Part shown: piece after piece, positions 1 to 8,766 of the stretch | How positions within the stretch are numbered: the stretch's first letter is position 1 | Layout of the letters: the number at the start of each line of letters is the position of its first letter | NCBI GenBank assembly: GCA_011523845.1 | Contig: WTFV01000259.1 | Coordinates: 1 to 45,163, forward strand | Length of the DNA: 45,163 nt | Origin: Acidobacteriota bacterium | GTDB taxonomy: Bacteria > Acidobacteriota > Vicinamibacteria > Vicinamibacterales > UBA8438 | Direction: 5' to 3' | Translations under genes and position numbers: made by a program | The notes under the pieces: model-generated | Told to the model about the DNA's origin: nothing | Databases searched by the model: none | What the model saw: the letters and a program-made list of their open reading frames with translations, nothing else

Positions 1-343
1 GACCGCGGACTCGGGTGCGAATCGCGCCGAGGTCCCGCAGCCGCAGCATCGTCTCGTCGTCCTCGGGCAGCAGATTCTGGTCGAGCTGCAACGCCTCGAC
101 GCGCGCGCGCCGGTGACGCACGGTCAGCTCGGCCAGCGCCCCGAAGAAGATCAGCCACATCAGGTTCTGGATGGTGAAGGGGTACTCGAACACGGTCGAG
201 TTGCGGTCGAGCAGGAAGGCGGCGGCGCGGCCTTCGGTCGGGAGCAGGCTCATGACGCAGATGAAGCCGACCGCCACCGCGAGGGCTGAGATCCAGACGC
301 CCAGCCGCCCGTGTAGCTCGTTCGCGCCCGGCATGACTCGCAT
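1..343 (-). CDS. Partial membrane protein, possibly MotA/TolQ/ExbB-like
   Basis: This is the N-terminal 114 residues of a minus-strand gene that runs off the left edge. I start it at the ATG at 343; an in-frame ATG at 334 is an alternative. Two hydrophobic stretches are visible, around residues 12-32 (LGVWISALAVAVGF...) and 49-68 (FTIQNLMWLIFFGALAEL). They are followed by a basic RHRRARVEAL segment and an acidic LLPEDDETM segment. From memory, the order helix, PFTIQNLMW helix, charged linker, LPEDD resembles MotA/TolQ/ExbB proton-channel relatives. Too little is present to be sure of the family. It lies downstream of, and in the same direction as, the Sel1-repeat kinase, 118 bp away. Confidence 0.55.
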   Translation of the reverse strand, partial: MRVMPGANELHGRLGVWISALAVAVGFICVMSLLPTEGRAAAFLLDRNSTVFEYPFTIQNLMWLIFFGALAELTVRHRRARVEALQLDQNLLPEDDETMLRLRDLGAIRTRVRG

Positions 344-461
344 CGGTTCCAAGGCTCCTACGGAACCGCGAACTACAGCGGACCGATTCCCTGACGGCAG
401 ACGAACCGCTTCATGGAACGACGCGTACACGTCCCTTTTTCCACGAAATATGGATAGGTGG

Positions 462-3317
462 TCACATCATCAAGGGCAGATTATCTTCCGCTTTCCGGAA
501 CCAACGCTCCACCTTGCGGAACCATGTCACCGCCTCCGGATTGTCTGCCGGCACGCCCTCTCCGCCAGCATACATCATCCCGACGTGAAGCTGCGCGTCG
601 ACATGCCCCTGCTCAGCCGCCTTGCGGAACCATGACACCGCGCGCGGATAGTCCCGTGGGACGTGTTCTCCCCGGTAGTACAAGAGACCGAGAGCGAACT
701 GTGCATCCGCAAGTCCCTCGTTCGCCGCCTTGCAGTACCAGGCCACCGTCTGCTCAGCGTCGGCCGGCACGCCCTCTCCTTGGGCGTACATCATGCCAAG
801 GTTGCATTGCGCACCGGCATGTCCCTGCTCGGCAGCATGACGAAACCACTCCGCCGCGCGCGCATGGTCCTGCGGCACTCCTTCTCCATGATAGTACATG
901 GTACCGAGTACGAACTGTGCTTCCGAGTGCTTCTGGTCGGCCGCCCGGCGGTAACATGCCACCGCCGAGGACATACTCGTTGGCACGCCCTCGCCGCGCG
1001 CATACATGCCGCCAAGGAGGAACAGGGCATCGGCATGGTCTTGGGCGGCCGCCCGTCGGCACCATGCGGCTGCCTGCACGACATCTTGCGACACGCCTCG
1101 TCCGGTGGCGTACATTCCGGCAAGGGCGAACTGTGCGTCCGGGTGGTCCTGATCGGCCGCTCGACGAAACCACGCCGTCGCCTCGGTCGGCACACCGTCG
1201 TCTTGGGCGTACATCATGCCGAGGCCGAACTGAGCCTCTGCATGACCCTGTTCCGCAGCTCGCCGCCACCACACTTGTGCCTGTGCCTCGTCGGCCGTAA
1301 CGCCCTCTCCACAGATGTACATCAGACCGAGCTTGTACTGAGCCTCCACATGACTCTGATCGGCCGCCTTGCGATACCATGCAGCCGCTGCCGCAGGATC
1401 GGCGGGCACGCCTCTTCCCGACTCGTGCAACGTGCCGAGATCGTACTGCGCCAAGGCGAACCCCTGGTCGGCTGCCTTGCGATACCATCTGACAGCTTCA
1501 GTTGCGTTCGCCGACACTCCTTGACCCGCGACATGCATCACCGCCAGACAGTACTGAGCTGCACTGTATCCCTGGTCCGCCGCCTTGCGATACCAACCGG
1601 CCGCTTTCTCGTGGTCGGTCGGTACGCCTCGTCCGAGGTCGTACGCGGTACCGACTAGACACTGGGCCTCTGCATGTCCCTGGTCAGCCGCCTTCCGAAA
1701 CCACCTAACCGCCTTGATTTCGTCCGCCGGCATTCCCTGTCCCGCGGTATGCATTCTGCCGAAGGCTGTCTGGGCTGCCGCGTGGTCCCGGTCGGCCGCT
1801 CGGTGCAACCACTTCGCCGCTTCAGCGTAATTCTGCGCCACACCCTTTCCGTGCAAGTACATCATGCCTATCTTGTGTTGAGCTTCCGTGTCTCCCTGCT
1901 CAGCTGCCTCGTGATACCAAACCGCCGCCTGCGCGTAGTCACGCGGCACACCTTGCCCATTCTCGTACATTCTCGCAAGGACTGATTGCGCCGTTGCGTC
2001 TCCTTGGACGGCGGCCTTGCAGTACCATGTCGCCGCCTGCGCATAGTCGCGCGAACCAGCGCGTCCATCCTCATACATGGTGGCCAGAATGTACTGCGCC
2101 GTTGCGTCTCCCTGGTCGGCGGCTTTGCGGTACCATGCTGCGGCTTGCAGGTCGTCGTGTGGCACGCCGCGGCCGCTGGCATACATGTAGCCAAGGTTGA
2201 ACTGGGCCTCTGCATACCCTTGGTCGGCCGCCTTCCGAAACCATGTTACGGCCGCTGCGCCATCCTTCGGCACGCCTTCGCCATCAGCATACATGCGACC
2301 CAGGACCAGTTGGGCGTCCACAGATCCTTCCTCGGCCGCTCTCCGCAGCTCCAGTAGTGCTCGCTGATTTCCGTGTATCGACGCGGATACGTAGAGTGCT
2401 GCTATCTTCGCTCTATCGATAGGTGCGGGAGGTGAATCGACTGGGCCAGTACCAGCAATATGCAGGCTGGCGCGCCACGCGGCGGCCGCTTGAGGACGAT
2501 CCTCGGGCCGGAAGGCCAATCCGTGGTCAAGAGACGCGAGCCAAGCGGGATCTGCGTCGGGAATCCTCCCCTTGAGCGACTCATATCGATCGTCGAGGGC
2601 GCGGCTGGGCGCACTTGGGGGGAGTGTGCCGGTCAGCGCCCGGTACGACACTGCCGCCAGGGCGTAGATGTCCGTCGGCGGTCCCTGTATTCCCTCGCGC
2701 GAAGACTGCTCGATCGGCGCATACTCCGGCGTCAGAACCTGAGTGTGCGTCCGCTCCCGCGCTACCAGCCGTGCCGCGCCGAAGTCGATCAGTACCGGCT
2801 CGTTGTCCTCGCCCCGAACCACGATGTTGCCAGGCTTGATGTCCCGATGCAGGAAGCCGCGCCCGTGGACATGCGTCAAGCCGTCGAGTAATCGGTCCAG
2901 CCAGCGCCGCCATTCCGGGGCCGGCACCGTTCCGCGCGCCTCCAGGATTGCCGCCACCGACTCACCCTCGACGTAGTCCATGACCGTGTACGCTGTGTTA
3001 TTCGCTTCAAAGCAACGGCGAACCCCCACGACGTTGGGATGGTCGAGCTTGGCGAGGAGGCGCGCCTCCTCGATGAATCGGTCGAGGCCCCAGGTGAAGA
3101 CCGTTTGGTTCCCCGGCGACGTTGCTACGACACGCCAGCCGTCAGCCCGTGTCGCTACGTCGGCGGGGAAGTACTCCTTGATCGCGACCGGGCCGTCCAA
3201 CTGGTGGTCGAACGCCAGGTAGGTGATGCCGAAGCCGCCCGCGCCGAGCACGCGGACGATCTCGTACTCGCCGATGCGGTGGCCCTTCGGCAGCGCGTAG
3301 GAATGCGTGTCCGGCAA
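462..3317 (-). CDS. Serine/threonine protein kinase with 17 Sel1 repeats
   Basis: This 951-residue protein joins an N-terminal eukaryotic-type kinase domain (about residues 16-285) to a long C-terminal Sel1/TPR-like solenoid (about 325-935). Kinase landmarks are the glycine loop GAGGFG at 25-30, Lys47 in VAIKEYF, a likely helix-C Glu84, HRDIKPGN from 157 and DFG at 178-180. I count 17 repeats with the pattern AAxQGxxxAQxxLGxMYxxGxGVP. Nearly all are 36 residues, and one (TEATAWFRR) is about three shorter. There is no membrane segment, so it is probably cytosolic. The start codon is TTG, the first possible start after an in-frame TAA, and no clear ribosome site precedes it. The repeats probably bind proteins and bring substrates to the kinase; the substrates are unknown. 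Confidence 0.93.
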   Translation of the reverse strand: MPDTHSYALPKGHRIGEYEIVRVLGAGGFGITYLAFDHQLDGPVAIKEYFPADVATRADGWRVVATSPGNQTVFTWGLDRFIEEARLLAKLDHPNVVGVRRCFEANNTAYTVMDYVEGESVAAILEARGTVPAPEWRRWLDRLLDGLTHVHGRGFLHRDIKPGNIVVRGEDNEPVLIDFGAARLVARERTHTQVLTPEYAPIEQSSREGIQGPPTDIYALAAVSYRALTGTLPPSAPSRALDDRYESLKGRIPDADPAWLASLDHGLAFRPEDRPQAAAAWRASLHIAGTGPVDSPPAPIDRAKIAALYVSASIHGNQRALLELRRAAEEGSVDAQLVLGRMYADGEGVPKDGAAAVTWFRKAADQGYAEAQFNLGYMYASGRGVPHDDLQAAAWYRKAADQGDATAQYILATMYEDGRAGSRDYAQAATWYCKAAVQGDATAQSVLARMYENGQGVPRDYAQAAVWYHEAAEQGDTEAQHKIGMMYLHGKGVAQNYAEAAKWLHRAADRDHAAAQTAFGRMHTAGQGMPADEIKAVRWFRKAADQGHAEAQCLVGTAYDLGRGVPTDHEKAAGWYRKAADQGYSAAQYCLAVMHVAGQGVSANATEAVRWYRKAADQGFALAQYDLGTLHESGRGVPADPAAAAAWYRKAADQSHVEAQYKLGLMYICGEGVTADEAQAQVWWRRAAEQGHAEAQFGLGMMYAQDDGVPTEATAWFRRAADQDHPDAQFALAGMYATGRGVSQDVVQAAAWCRRAAAQDHADALFLLGGMYARGEGVPTSMSSAVACYRRAADQKHSEAQFVLGTMYYHGEGVPQDHARAAEWFRHAAEQGHAGAQCNLGMMYAQGEGVPADAEQTVAWYCKAANEGLADAQFALGLLYYRGEHVPRDYPRAVSWFRKAAEQGHVDAQLHVGMMYAGGEGVPADNPEAVTWFRKVERWFRKAEDNLPLMM

Positions 3318-3495
3318 GATGTTCCGATTTTACCGTTTACTGCTCGCCGTCGATTCGGACTGCGCAGCTCGGCAGGGGCGATCCACGCGGCGGTGAGTGC
3401 TTCGCCCATCGCGAGCGGGTCTGTTTCGATCCCGATTGTCGGCCGCCGTGCAGCAGTCGGCTCCGGGAGGATCGCCTCCGTGCCACAATGGATGC

Positions 3496-4470
3496 ATGGC
3501 GCATCCTCCCCCGTTCCCGGACCCTGCCGAATCACGTTCGCCCCATCCGGCCTGCACGCCGGTTGCCGACGTGCCGGATCTGCCCGGCTGCGAGTCGTTT
3601 CCGTTGAGCGTGGACGAGATCGAACGCCACGACGATCGCATCGAGTACTGGAACGCGCGCGCCGGAATGGCCTGGCGCGTCCGCGACGTTTCCTCGTGGC
3701 ACGAGCAGCCGGGGCAGCGGCTCGCCATGCTGGCGGGCCGGATGGCTTCGGTGCGCGGAGCGGCCGTCGAGTGTTTCGGTTCTACGAGTCTGGCCCGCCT
3801 GGACGCGACGGGGCGCCCGCAGGAGATTCTGCAGGCCGACAACGTCGTGTATCTGCGTCCCGCACAGTGGAATATGCGGGGGCGAGTGAACGTGGAGACG
3901 GGTCCGCTGCCTGACGTGGTGCTGGAGGTGGATCACACCACGGACGTGCGCCGCTGGAAGCTGGACAAGTACCAGCAGTGGGGGTTCCCGGAGATCTGGG
4001 TGCTGGTGCCGTCGAAGCGGTCGGTACGGACGCCGGGACTCGAGATTCACGTGCGAGACGCCGGCGGCGGCTATCGGCGAGCGGCCCGGAGCGCGGCGTT
4101 TCCGGGTTGGACAGCGGTTGAGATCCACCGCGCGCTGACCGAGGAGCCGTTGTCGGCGGTGGTGTGGCGGGCGCTGGAACGCGTGGGGCGGGCGCTGGGA
4201 GAGCGCGACGGCACAAGTCCCGAGGACGATCCGCTGACCCGTTCCCTGCTGGCGACAGCCGAGAGAAGGGGTGAAGCGAGGGGCGAGACGAGGGCGCTTG
4301 CGAAGGCCGTCGTCTCGGCGCTACGGGCCCGCGGCATCGACGTCCCCGCGGACATCGCGTCCGACGTGGACCGGCTGGCCGGACGTTCCTTCGAGACCGC
4401 GATGGCCGTCGCTATGGCGTGCTCGGACGCTGCCGACTTCCGGCGGCGCATCCACCAGGCGGTTCGGTAG
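3496..4470 (+). CDS. Uma2-family PD-(D/E)XK nuclease-like protein, copy 1
   Basis: This 324-residue protein is the first of three tandem paralogues. The core LPDVVLEVDHTTDVRRWKL (residues 138-156), then KYQQWGFPEIWVLVP, matches the Uma2 (DUF820) family of PD-(D/E)XK-fold proteins, with PD at 139-140 and Glu144. The biological role of Uma2 proteins is unclear. The start was placed at ATG 3496 because the two paralogues begin with the same MAH...VPDLPGCESFPL leader. Unlike them, this copy has no GGGAGG ribosome site just upstream, so it may be poorly translated. Its N-terminal two thirds resemble copy 3, while its last 127 codons are almost identical to copy 2. It is divergent from the kinase, with 178 bp between. 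Confidence 0.85.
   Translation: MAHPPPFPDPAESRSPHPACTPVADVPDLPGCESFPLSVDEIERHDDRIEYWNARAGMAWRVRDVSSWHEQPGQRLAMLAGRMASVRGAAVECFGSTSLARLDATGRPQEILQADNVVYLRPAQWNMRGRVNVETGPLPDVVLEVDHTTDVRRWKLDKYQQWGFPEIWVLVPSKRSVRTPGLEIHVRDAGGGYRRAARSAAFPGWTAVEIHRALTEEPLSAVVWRALERVGRALGERDGTSPEDDPLTRSLLATAERRGEARGETRALAKAVVSALRARGIDVPADIASDVDRLAGRSFETAMAVAMACSDAADFRRRIHQAVR
4089..4470 (+). repeat. Near-identical 382-bp tract, copy 1 (gene conversion)
   Basis: This tract matches 5339-5720 at an offset of exactly 1250 bp. It differs at three positions (GAG/GAA, GCT/GCC, CAC/CAT), all synonymous. Just upstream the two genes differ at many sites, so the boundary of identity is sharp. This points to recent gene conversion or unequal exchange rather than selection on the protein alone. 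Confidence 0.93.
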
Positions 4471-4549
4471 TGGTCCGTCACGCCCTATCCCAGCACCGCG
4501 AACCTGAACCACTTGGGCGTGGCACAGCAGTAGGCTGCTGCTCCTGACG

Positions 4550-4742
4550 AGTCCTGACGAGGTATCCGGACGATCGGCCCGGACGGCTCTCCGGGAGTGA
4601 GTCGAGTCTCACCTTCGACAGGAGGAATGGTCATCGGCGAGTCTGTTTCCCGCAGGCTGTCGGACGGCCGGTTGCGCTCACCGTTCCATGAGACAATCGG
4701 TATACGTGCCCGAGCGGCACACCCGGCCGGCGGGAGGCGGTC
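4550..4742 (+). repeat. Duplicated upstream region of Uma2 copy 2
   Basis: The block from TGACGAGGTATCCGG up to the start codon of copy 2 is repeated, imperfectly, before copy 3 at 5803-5992. Shared islands include GGTCATCGGCGA, GTTCCATGAGACAATCGGTA and GGAGGCGGTCATGGCCCATT. The last island carries the GGGAGG ribosome site and start codon. The duplicated unit is therefore promoter plus gene, about 1.25 kb long. Confidence 0.85.
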
Positions 4743-5720
4743 ATGGCCCATTCATCCCCGTTCACGGACGCCATCCGGGCGCGCTCACCTGAGTCCACCC
4801 GCCCGCCGGCCGACGACGTGCCTGACCTGCCGGGCTGCGAGTCGTTCCCGTTGACCGAGCGGGAGCTCGAGACGTTCGACGAGCGGATCGAGGCGTGGGA
4901 CGCACGCACCGAGACCGCATGGCGGGTTCGCGACGTATCCCCCTGGCACGAGCAGCCGGCCCAGCGGCTGGCCATGCTGTCGGCGCGGATCGCGTCGGTG
5001 CGCGGCGCGCCGATCGAGTGCTTCGGTTCGGCGAGCCTCGTGCGCCTGGACGCGGCCGGGCGCCGGCGCCAGCTCCTGCAGGCGGACAACGTCGTGTACG
5101 TGCATCCGGCGCGCTGGAAGGACCGGGGGCGCAGGGTCGACGTGGACGCGGACCTGCTGCCGGACGTCGTGCTCGAAGTGGATCACACGACGGACGTTCG
5201 GCGCTGGAAGCTCGGCAAGTACCAGGAATGGGGATTCCCCGAGACTTGGGTGCTGGTGCCGTGGAAGAAGTCGGTCCGCGCGCCCGGGCTGACCATCCAT
5301 GTGCGCGATGCCGGTGGCGCCTACCGGCAGGCGGCCGAGAGCGCGGCGTTTCCGGGTTGGACAGCGGTTGAGATCCACCGCGCGCTGACCGAGGAGCCGT
5401 TGTCGGCGGTGGTGTGGCGGGCGCTGGAACGCGTGGGGCGGGCGCTGGGAGAGCGCGACGGCACAAGTCCCGAGGACGATCCGCTGACCCGTTCCCTGCT
5501 GGCGACAGCCGAGAGAAGGGGTGAAGCGAGGGGCGAGACGAGGGCGCTTGCGAAGGCCGTCGTCTCGGCGCTACGGGCCCGCGGCATCGACGTCCCCGCG
5601 GACATCGCGTCCGACGTGGACCGGCTGGCCGGACGTTCCTTCGAAACCGCGATGGCCGTCGCCATGGCGTGCTCGGACGCTGCCGACTTCCGGCGGCGCA
5701 TCCATCAGGCGGTTCGGTAG
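4743..5720 (+). CDS. Uma2-family PD-(D/E)XK nuclease-like protein, copy 2
   Basis: This 325-residue Uma2 (DUF820) protein has the same architecture as copy 1, with the core LPDVVLEVDHTTDVRRWKL and then KYQEWGFPETWVLVP. The start ATG 4743 follows GGGAGGCGGTC, a good ribosome site. The N-terminal half is the most diverged of the three (for example PLTERELETFDERIEAW against PLSVDEIE in the others). Its short leader and upstream region are closest to copy 3, and its C-terminal 127 residues are identical in protein to copy 1. The gene is thus a mosaic. Uma2 proteins carry a restriction-endonuclease-like fold, but what this cluster acts on cannot be read from the sequence. Confidence 0.87.
   Translation: MAHSSPFTDAIRARSPESTRPPADDVPDLPGCESFPLTERELETFDERIEAWDARTETAWRVRDVSPWHEQPAQRLAMLSARIASVRGAPIECFGSASLVRLDAAGRRRQLLQADNVVYVHPARWKDRGRRVDVDADLLPDVVLEVDHTTDVRRWKLGKYQEWGFPETWVLVPWKKSVRAPGLTIHVRDAGGAYRQAAESAAFPGWTAVEIHRALTEEPLSAVVWRALERVGRALGERDGTSPEDDPLTRSLLATAERRGEARGETRALAKAVVSALRARGIDVPADIASDVDRLAGRSFETAMAVAMACSDAADFRRRIHQAVR
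5339..5720 (+). repeat. Near-identical 382-bp tract, copy 2 (gene conversion)
   Basis: This is the partner of 4089-4470, with three synonymous differences across 382 bp. It covers the C-terminal part of the gene including the stop codon. Similarity collapses immediately after the stop. Confidence 0.93.
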
Positions 5721-5751
5721 CCGCCACGTGGCACGTAACGCACAGATACAC

Positions 5752-5790
5752 GCTGCGGACTTCCGGTGGCGCATCCATCAGGCGGTTCGG
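5752..5790 (+). repeat. Extra copy of the Uma2 3-prime end
   Basis: The 39 bases starting GCTGCGGACTTCCGGTGGCG match the end of copy 2 (5680-5718) with two changes: CCG to CGG and GGCGGC to GGTGGC. The stop codon is missing, because TTCGGTAG has become TTCGGCAG. It looks like a scar of unequal crossing-over, or a remnant of a deleted fourth unit. Confidence 0.8.
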
Positions 5791-5802
5791 CAGGCTCTTG
5801 CA

Positions 5803-5992
5803 CCTGACGGGGTATCCGGCCGATCGGGCCGGACGGCCCGTCGAGAGTGACGCGAGCCTTGCCTCCGACATGCGGATGGTCATCGGCGAATCTGCTTCCC
5901 GCCGGCTGTCGGACCGTCCGGCTGCGCTCTCGGTTCCATGAGACAATCGGTACAGGTACCGGTGCGGCACATCCGGCCGGTGGGAGGCGGTC
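5803..5992 (+). repeat. Duplicated upstream region of Uma2 copy 3
   Basis: This is the partner of 4550-4742. It contains the same islands (GGTCATCGGCGA, GTTCCATGAGACAATCGGTA, GGAGGCGGTCATGGCCCATT) with scattered substitutions. Copies 2 and 3 therefore probably share control signals, whereas copy 1 has unrelated upstream DNA. Confidence 0.82.
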
Positions 5993-6940
5993 ATGGCCCA
6001 TTCATCCCCGTTCACGGACACCATCCGGGCGCGCTCACCTGAATCCACGCGCCTGCCGGCCGACGACGTGCCTGACCTGCCGGGCTGCGAGTCGTTTCCG
6101 TTGAGCGTGGACGAGATCGAGAGCTACGACGACCGCATCGAGTACTGGGACGGGCGCGCCGGAATGGCCTGGCGGGTCCGAGAGGCCTTTTCCTGGCACG
6201 AACAACCGGGGCAGCGGCTGGCCATGCTGGCGTCCAGGATGGCGTCGGTGCGCGGCGCACCGATCGAGTGCTTCGGTTCGACGAGTCTGGCGCGGCTGGA
6301 CGCGGCCGGGCGCCTGCAGCAGATCCTGCAGGCCGACAACGTCGTGTATCTGCGCCCGGCCGAGTGGAAGATGCGGGGGCGCGTGAACGTGGACACGGGT
6401 CCGCTGCCGGACGTGGTGCTGGAGGTAGATCACACGACGGACGCGCGCCGCTGGAAGCTGGGCAAGTACCAGCAGTGGGGATTCCCGGAGATCTGGGTGC
6501 TGGTGCCGTCGAAGCGGTCTGCCCGCGCGCCCGGACTCGCGATTCACGTGCGAGACGCCGAGGGCTACCGGCAGGCGGCCGAGAGCGCGGCGTTTGTCGG
6601 CTGGACGGCGGCGGAGATCCACCGCGCGCTGACCGAGGAACCGTTGTCGGCGGCGGCCTGGCGGGCGTTGGAACGCGTGGGGCGGGTGCTGGGGGAGCGC
6701 GCCGGCACGAGGCCCGAGGACGATCCGCTGACCCGTTCCCTGCAGGCGAGGGCCGAAGCGCGGGTACGCGCGGCCGCCGTGGTCGCGGCGTCGCAGGCTC
6801 GCGGCATCGACGTGCCCGCCGATGTCGCGACCGACGTGGACCTGCTGGCCGGACGCTCCATCGAAACGGCGATGGCCGTGGCCGTGGCGTGTTCCGACGC
6901 GGCCGACTTCCGGCGGCGCATCCGCCGGGCGTCTCCATAG
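5993..6940 (+). CDS. Uma2-family PD-(D/E)XK nuclease-like protein, copy 3
   Basis: This is a 315-residue Uma2 (DUF820) paralogue with the core LPDVVLEVDHTTDARRWKL and KYQQWGFPEIWVLVP. ATG 5993 follows GGGAGGCGGTC. The N-terminal two thirds are very close to copy 1 (PLSVDEIE, DDRIEYW, GMAWRVR, RGRVN). The C-terminal region differs: the AERRGEARGETRALAK stretch of copies 1 and 2 is replaced by a shorter ARAEARVRAAA, so the protein is about ten residues shorter. The ARGIDVPADVATDVDLLAGR segment is kept. It is the last gene of the tandem set, followed by 403 bp without a gene. Confidence 0.86.
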   Translation: MAHSSPFTDTIRARSPESTRLPADDVPDLPGCESFPLSVDEIESYDDRIEYWDGRAGMAWRVREAFSWHEQPGQRLAMLASRMASVRGAPIECFGSTSLARLDAAGRLQQILQADNVVYLRPAEWKMRGRVNVDTGPLPDVVLEVDHTTDARRWKLGKYQQWGFPEIWVLVPSKRSARAPGLAIHVRDAEGYRQAAESAAFVGWTAAEIHRALTEEPLSAAAWRALERVGRVLGERAGTRPEDDPLTRSLQARAEARVRAAAVVAASQARGIDVPADVATDVDLLAGRSIETAMAVAVACSDAADFRRRIRRASP

Positions 6941-7343
6941 CCGCGACTCGGCAGGTATCGCGGGACCTTTCGCCGGCGGGTGGTTCCGACCTCGGCGCCG
7001 CGAAATCGAACTGGCAGAGAAGACACGGGCGGACCGAAGCCGTTCGTCAGGGTAGTCCCGTGTCCGCATCCAGCGACATCAGCAATTCGTCCGGCGCTGA
7101 CTCGGACCGAAGCCGTTCGCCCGGTAGCCCGTAGCCCCGTGCCCCGGCCGGCGCCCCGAGACGGCGTACAGCCATACAATGAGCGGGCAGTGACGTGGCT
7201 GCCGCCATGCAGGGGCTGGTACCCTTGCGCCGCGGTGCGTTCTCGCACTCGGTGGCGCAGGCGTCGCCCGGCGAGGGGCGCTGCGTCGCGCGCGGTTCCA
7301 CGTTCGGTCGATACACACGTAGATACGCACCCGGAGGGAAGTC
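6941..7343. other. Intergenic stretch, no gene recognised
   Basis: No convincing reading frame was found in these 403 bp. They contain a 16-bp direct repeat, GGACCGAAGCCGTTCG, at 7031-7046 and 7104-7119. The ribosome site of the next gene (GGAGGGAAGTC) lies at the right end. Any promoter for the metallo-beta-lactamase-fold gene should lie here, but I could not place it. Confidence 0.6.
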
Positions 7344-8249
7344 ATGAAACGCGTTCTGGTGCTCGGCACGGTTTTCGTCGTCGGCGGGCTGTCGGCGGTC
7401 GTCAGCTCCGAACAGGAACTGTCGCAGGCGGCGCTCGACGCCACGGTCATCGAGCAGGTCAGGGACAACCTGTACGTCATCACCGGGTCGAGTCCGCTCG
7501 ACCGGTCGGCGTTCAGCGGCGGCAACACCGGCGTCTACATCGGCGAGGAGGGCATCACGCTGGTCGACACCAAGCTGCCCGGCTGGGGCCAGGCCCTGAT
7601 GGACCGCATCCGCACGGTGAGCGACAAGCCCGTGACGACGATCATCAACACGCACACCCACGGCGACCACGTCGGGAGCAACGCGTTCTTCCCGGAGTCG
7701 GTGCAGATCGTCGTCCACGAGAACACGGAAGCGAACATGGGCCGGCTCGGTATGTTCGAGGGCGACACGGCGCACGGGATGCCGGACACCACCTACCAGG
7801 ACAGCTTGACGCTGGGCTCCGGCGCCGACCGCATCGAGCTCTACCACTTCGGGGCCGGCCATACGAACGGCGACACCTTCATCCTGTATCCGGGCCTGCG
7901 GGTCCTGCAGATGGGCGACATGTTCCCGTGGCGCGACGCGCCGTTCCTCGACCGCAGCAACGGCGGCAGCGGCGTCTCGTTCCCCGATACGCTGCAGGCG
8001 CTGATCGACAACGTGGACGGCTACGACACGGTCGTCCCGGGCCATATCCCGGTGACCACGCCGGAGTCGCTGCAGGAGTACCAGCGGTTCACCGCCGACC
8101 TGCTGGCGGCCGTGCGCGGCGCTATCGAGGCGGGGCAGAGCGCGGAGGAAGCCGCGGCGTCCATCGACCTTACCGGGGAGTACGAGGGCTACCGAACGGA
8201 GCGGATGGCCGCGGCCATCGCGGCGATCTACGAAGAGCTGGGGCAGTAG
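7344..8249 (+). CDS. Exported metallo-beta-lactamase-fold hydrolase, paralogue 1
   Basis: This 301-residue protein has a signal peptide at about 1-22 (MKRVLVLGTVFVVGGLSAVV) and a metallo-beta-lactamase fold. Metal-binding motifs are HTHGDH at 104-109, a histidine in GAGHTNGD near 173, Asp192 in MGDMF, and a histidine in VPGHIP. ATG 7344 follows GGAGGGAAGTC. It should be a zinc hydrolase of the periplasm; the substrate cannot be assigned. A close paralogue of identical length lies at 25868-26773 (shared MKRVxVLGxV leader, WGQxLxDRI, NGGSGV). A hairpin follows the stop. Confidence 0.9.
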   Translation: MKRVLVLGTVFVVGGLSAVVSSEQELSQAALDATVIEQVRDNLYVITGSSPLDRSAFSGGNTGVYIGEEGITLVDTKLPGWGQALMDRIRTVSDKPVTTIINTHTHGDHVGSNAFFPESVQIVVHENTEANMGRLGMFEGDTAHGMPDTTYQDSLTLGSGADRIELYHFGAGHTNGDTFILYPGLRVLQMGDMFPWRDAPFLDRSNGGSGVSFPDTLQALIDNVDGYDTVVPGHIPVTTPESLQEYQRFTADLLAAVRGAIEAGQSAEEAAASIDLTGEYEGYRTERMAAAIAAIYEELGQ

Positions 8250-8272
8250 CCCCGCGGGGACTGCATCCACGC

Positions 8273-8303
8273 CGGCCGGCCCGGAAGGCTATCGGGCCGG
8301 CCG
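8273..8303 (+). terminator. Hairpin after the first metallo-hydrolase gene
   Basis: A perfect 11-bp stem (CGGCCGGCCCG / CGGGCCGGCCG) with a 9-base loop lies 24 bp after the stop codon. There is no T-run, so it is terminator-like rather than a classical intrinsic terminator. Confidence 0.5.
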
Positions 8304-8341
8304 ACGACCACGCCCGGGTACGCCGAGAACCCGTGGGACAG

Positions 8342-8569
8342 TCATTCGGCCTCCTCTCGCTGTTCAAGTTGTTCGATCCGCTCTACGATTTCACGAGTCT
8401 GCTCATACAGATCCGAAAGGCCTTTGTAAGCGACGGCTATCGACGCGAGCACAAAGAACCAGAGAAGGGTCTGCTCCTTCACTGCCCAGAAGGCGCCAAC
8501 GACTTCCAGTGCTCCGGAGGTGCGGAACCCATACGCCCGTTTGGCGACGAAACTGAAGTGAGCAGGCAC
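8342..8569 (-). CDS. Small single-span membrane protein with C-terminal helix
   Basis: This is a putative 75-residue protein. Residues 34-50 (TLLWFFVLASIAVAYKG) form one hydrophobic span. A charged amphipathic helix (LYEQTREIVERIEQLEQREEAE) with leucine/isoleucine spacing typical of a short coiled coil completes it. No family was recognised. The composition looks real for a membrane peptide, and the start is the ATG at 8569. It is convergent with the metallo-hydrolase gene. Two other small proteins with a membrane helix and an amphipathic helix occur at 29153 and 33462. Confidence 0.5.
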   Translation of the reverse strand: MPAHFSFVAKRAYGFRTSGALEVVGAFWAVKEQTLLWFFVLASIAVAYKGLSDLYEQTREIVERIEQLEQREEAE

Positions 8570-8766
8570 GCGCAGACACGAAGAGAATCGCTGCAGCCAA
8601 GCTGAGCGAGCTGGCGGCCGAGGCGCGGGCGGGCTGGGACGCCACTACCCTCGAGCGGCTCATCGTCAAGGGCCTGGCACGGTCGCCGCGCGGCCGTCAG
8701 ACCGCTACGCGGGTGGGTTCGTGCCCCTGAACCTCCGCATCGAGGGCCCTCGCCCGCCCGGATGGC

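Noticed and set aside
462..2370. DNA-level tandem repeats in the kinase gene
   Set aside because: They are explained by the Sel1 protein repeats and do not form a separate element.
8557..8730. Plus-strand frame SELAAEARAGWDATTLERL
   Set aside because: Protein-like, but no start codon or ribosome site and no recognised family.
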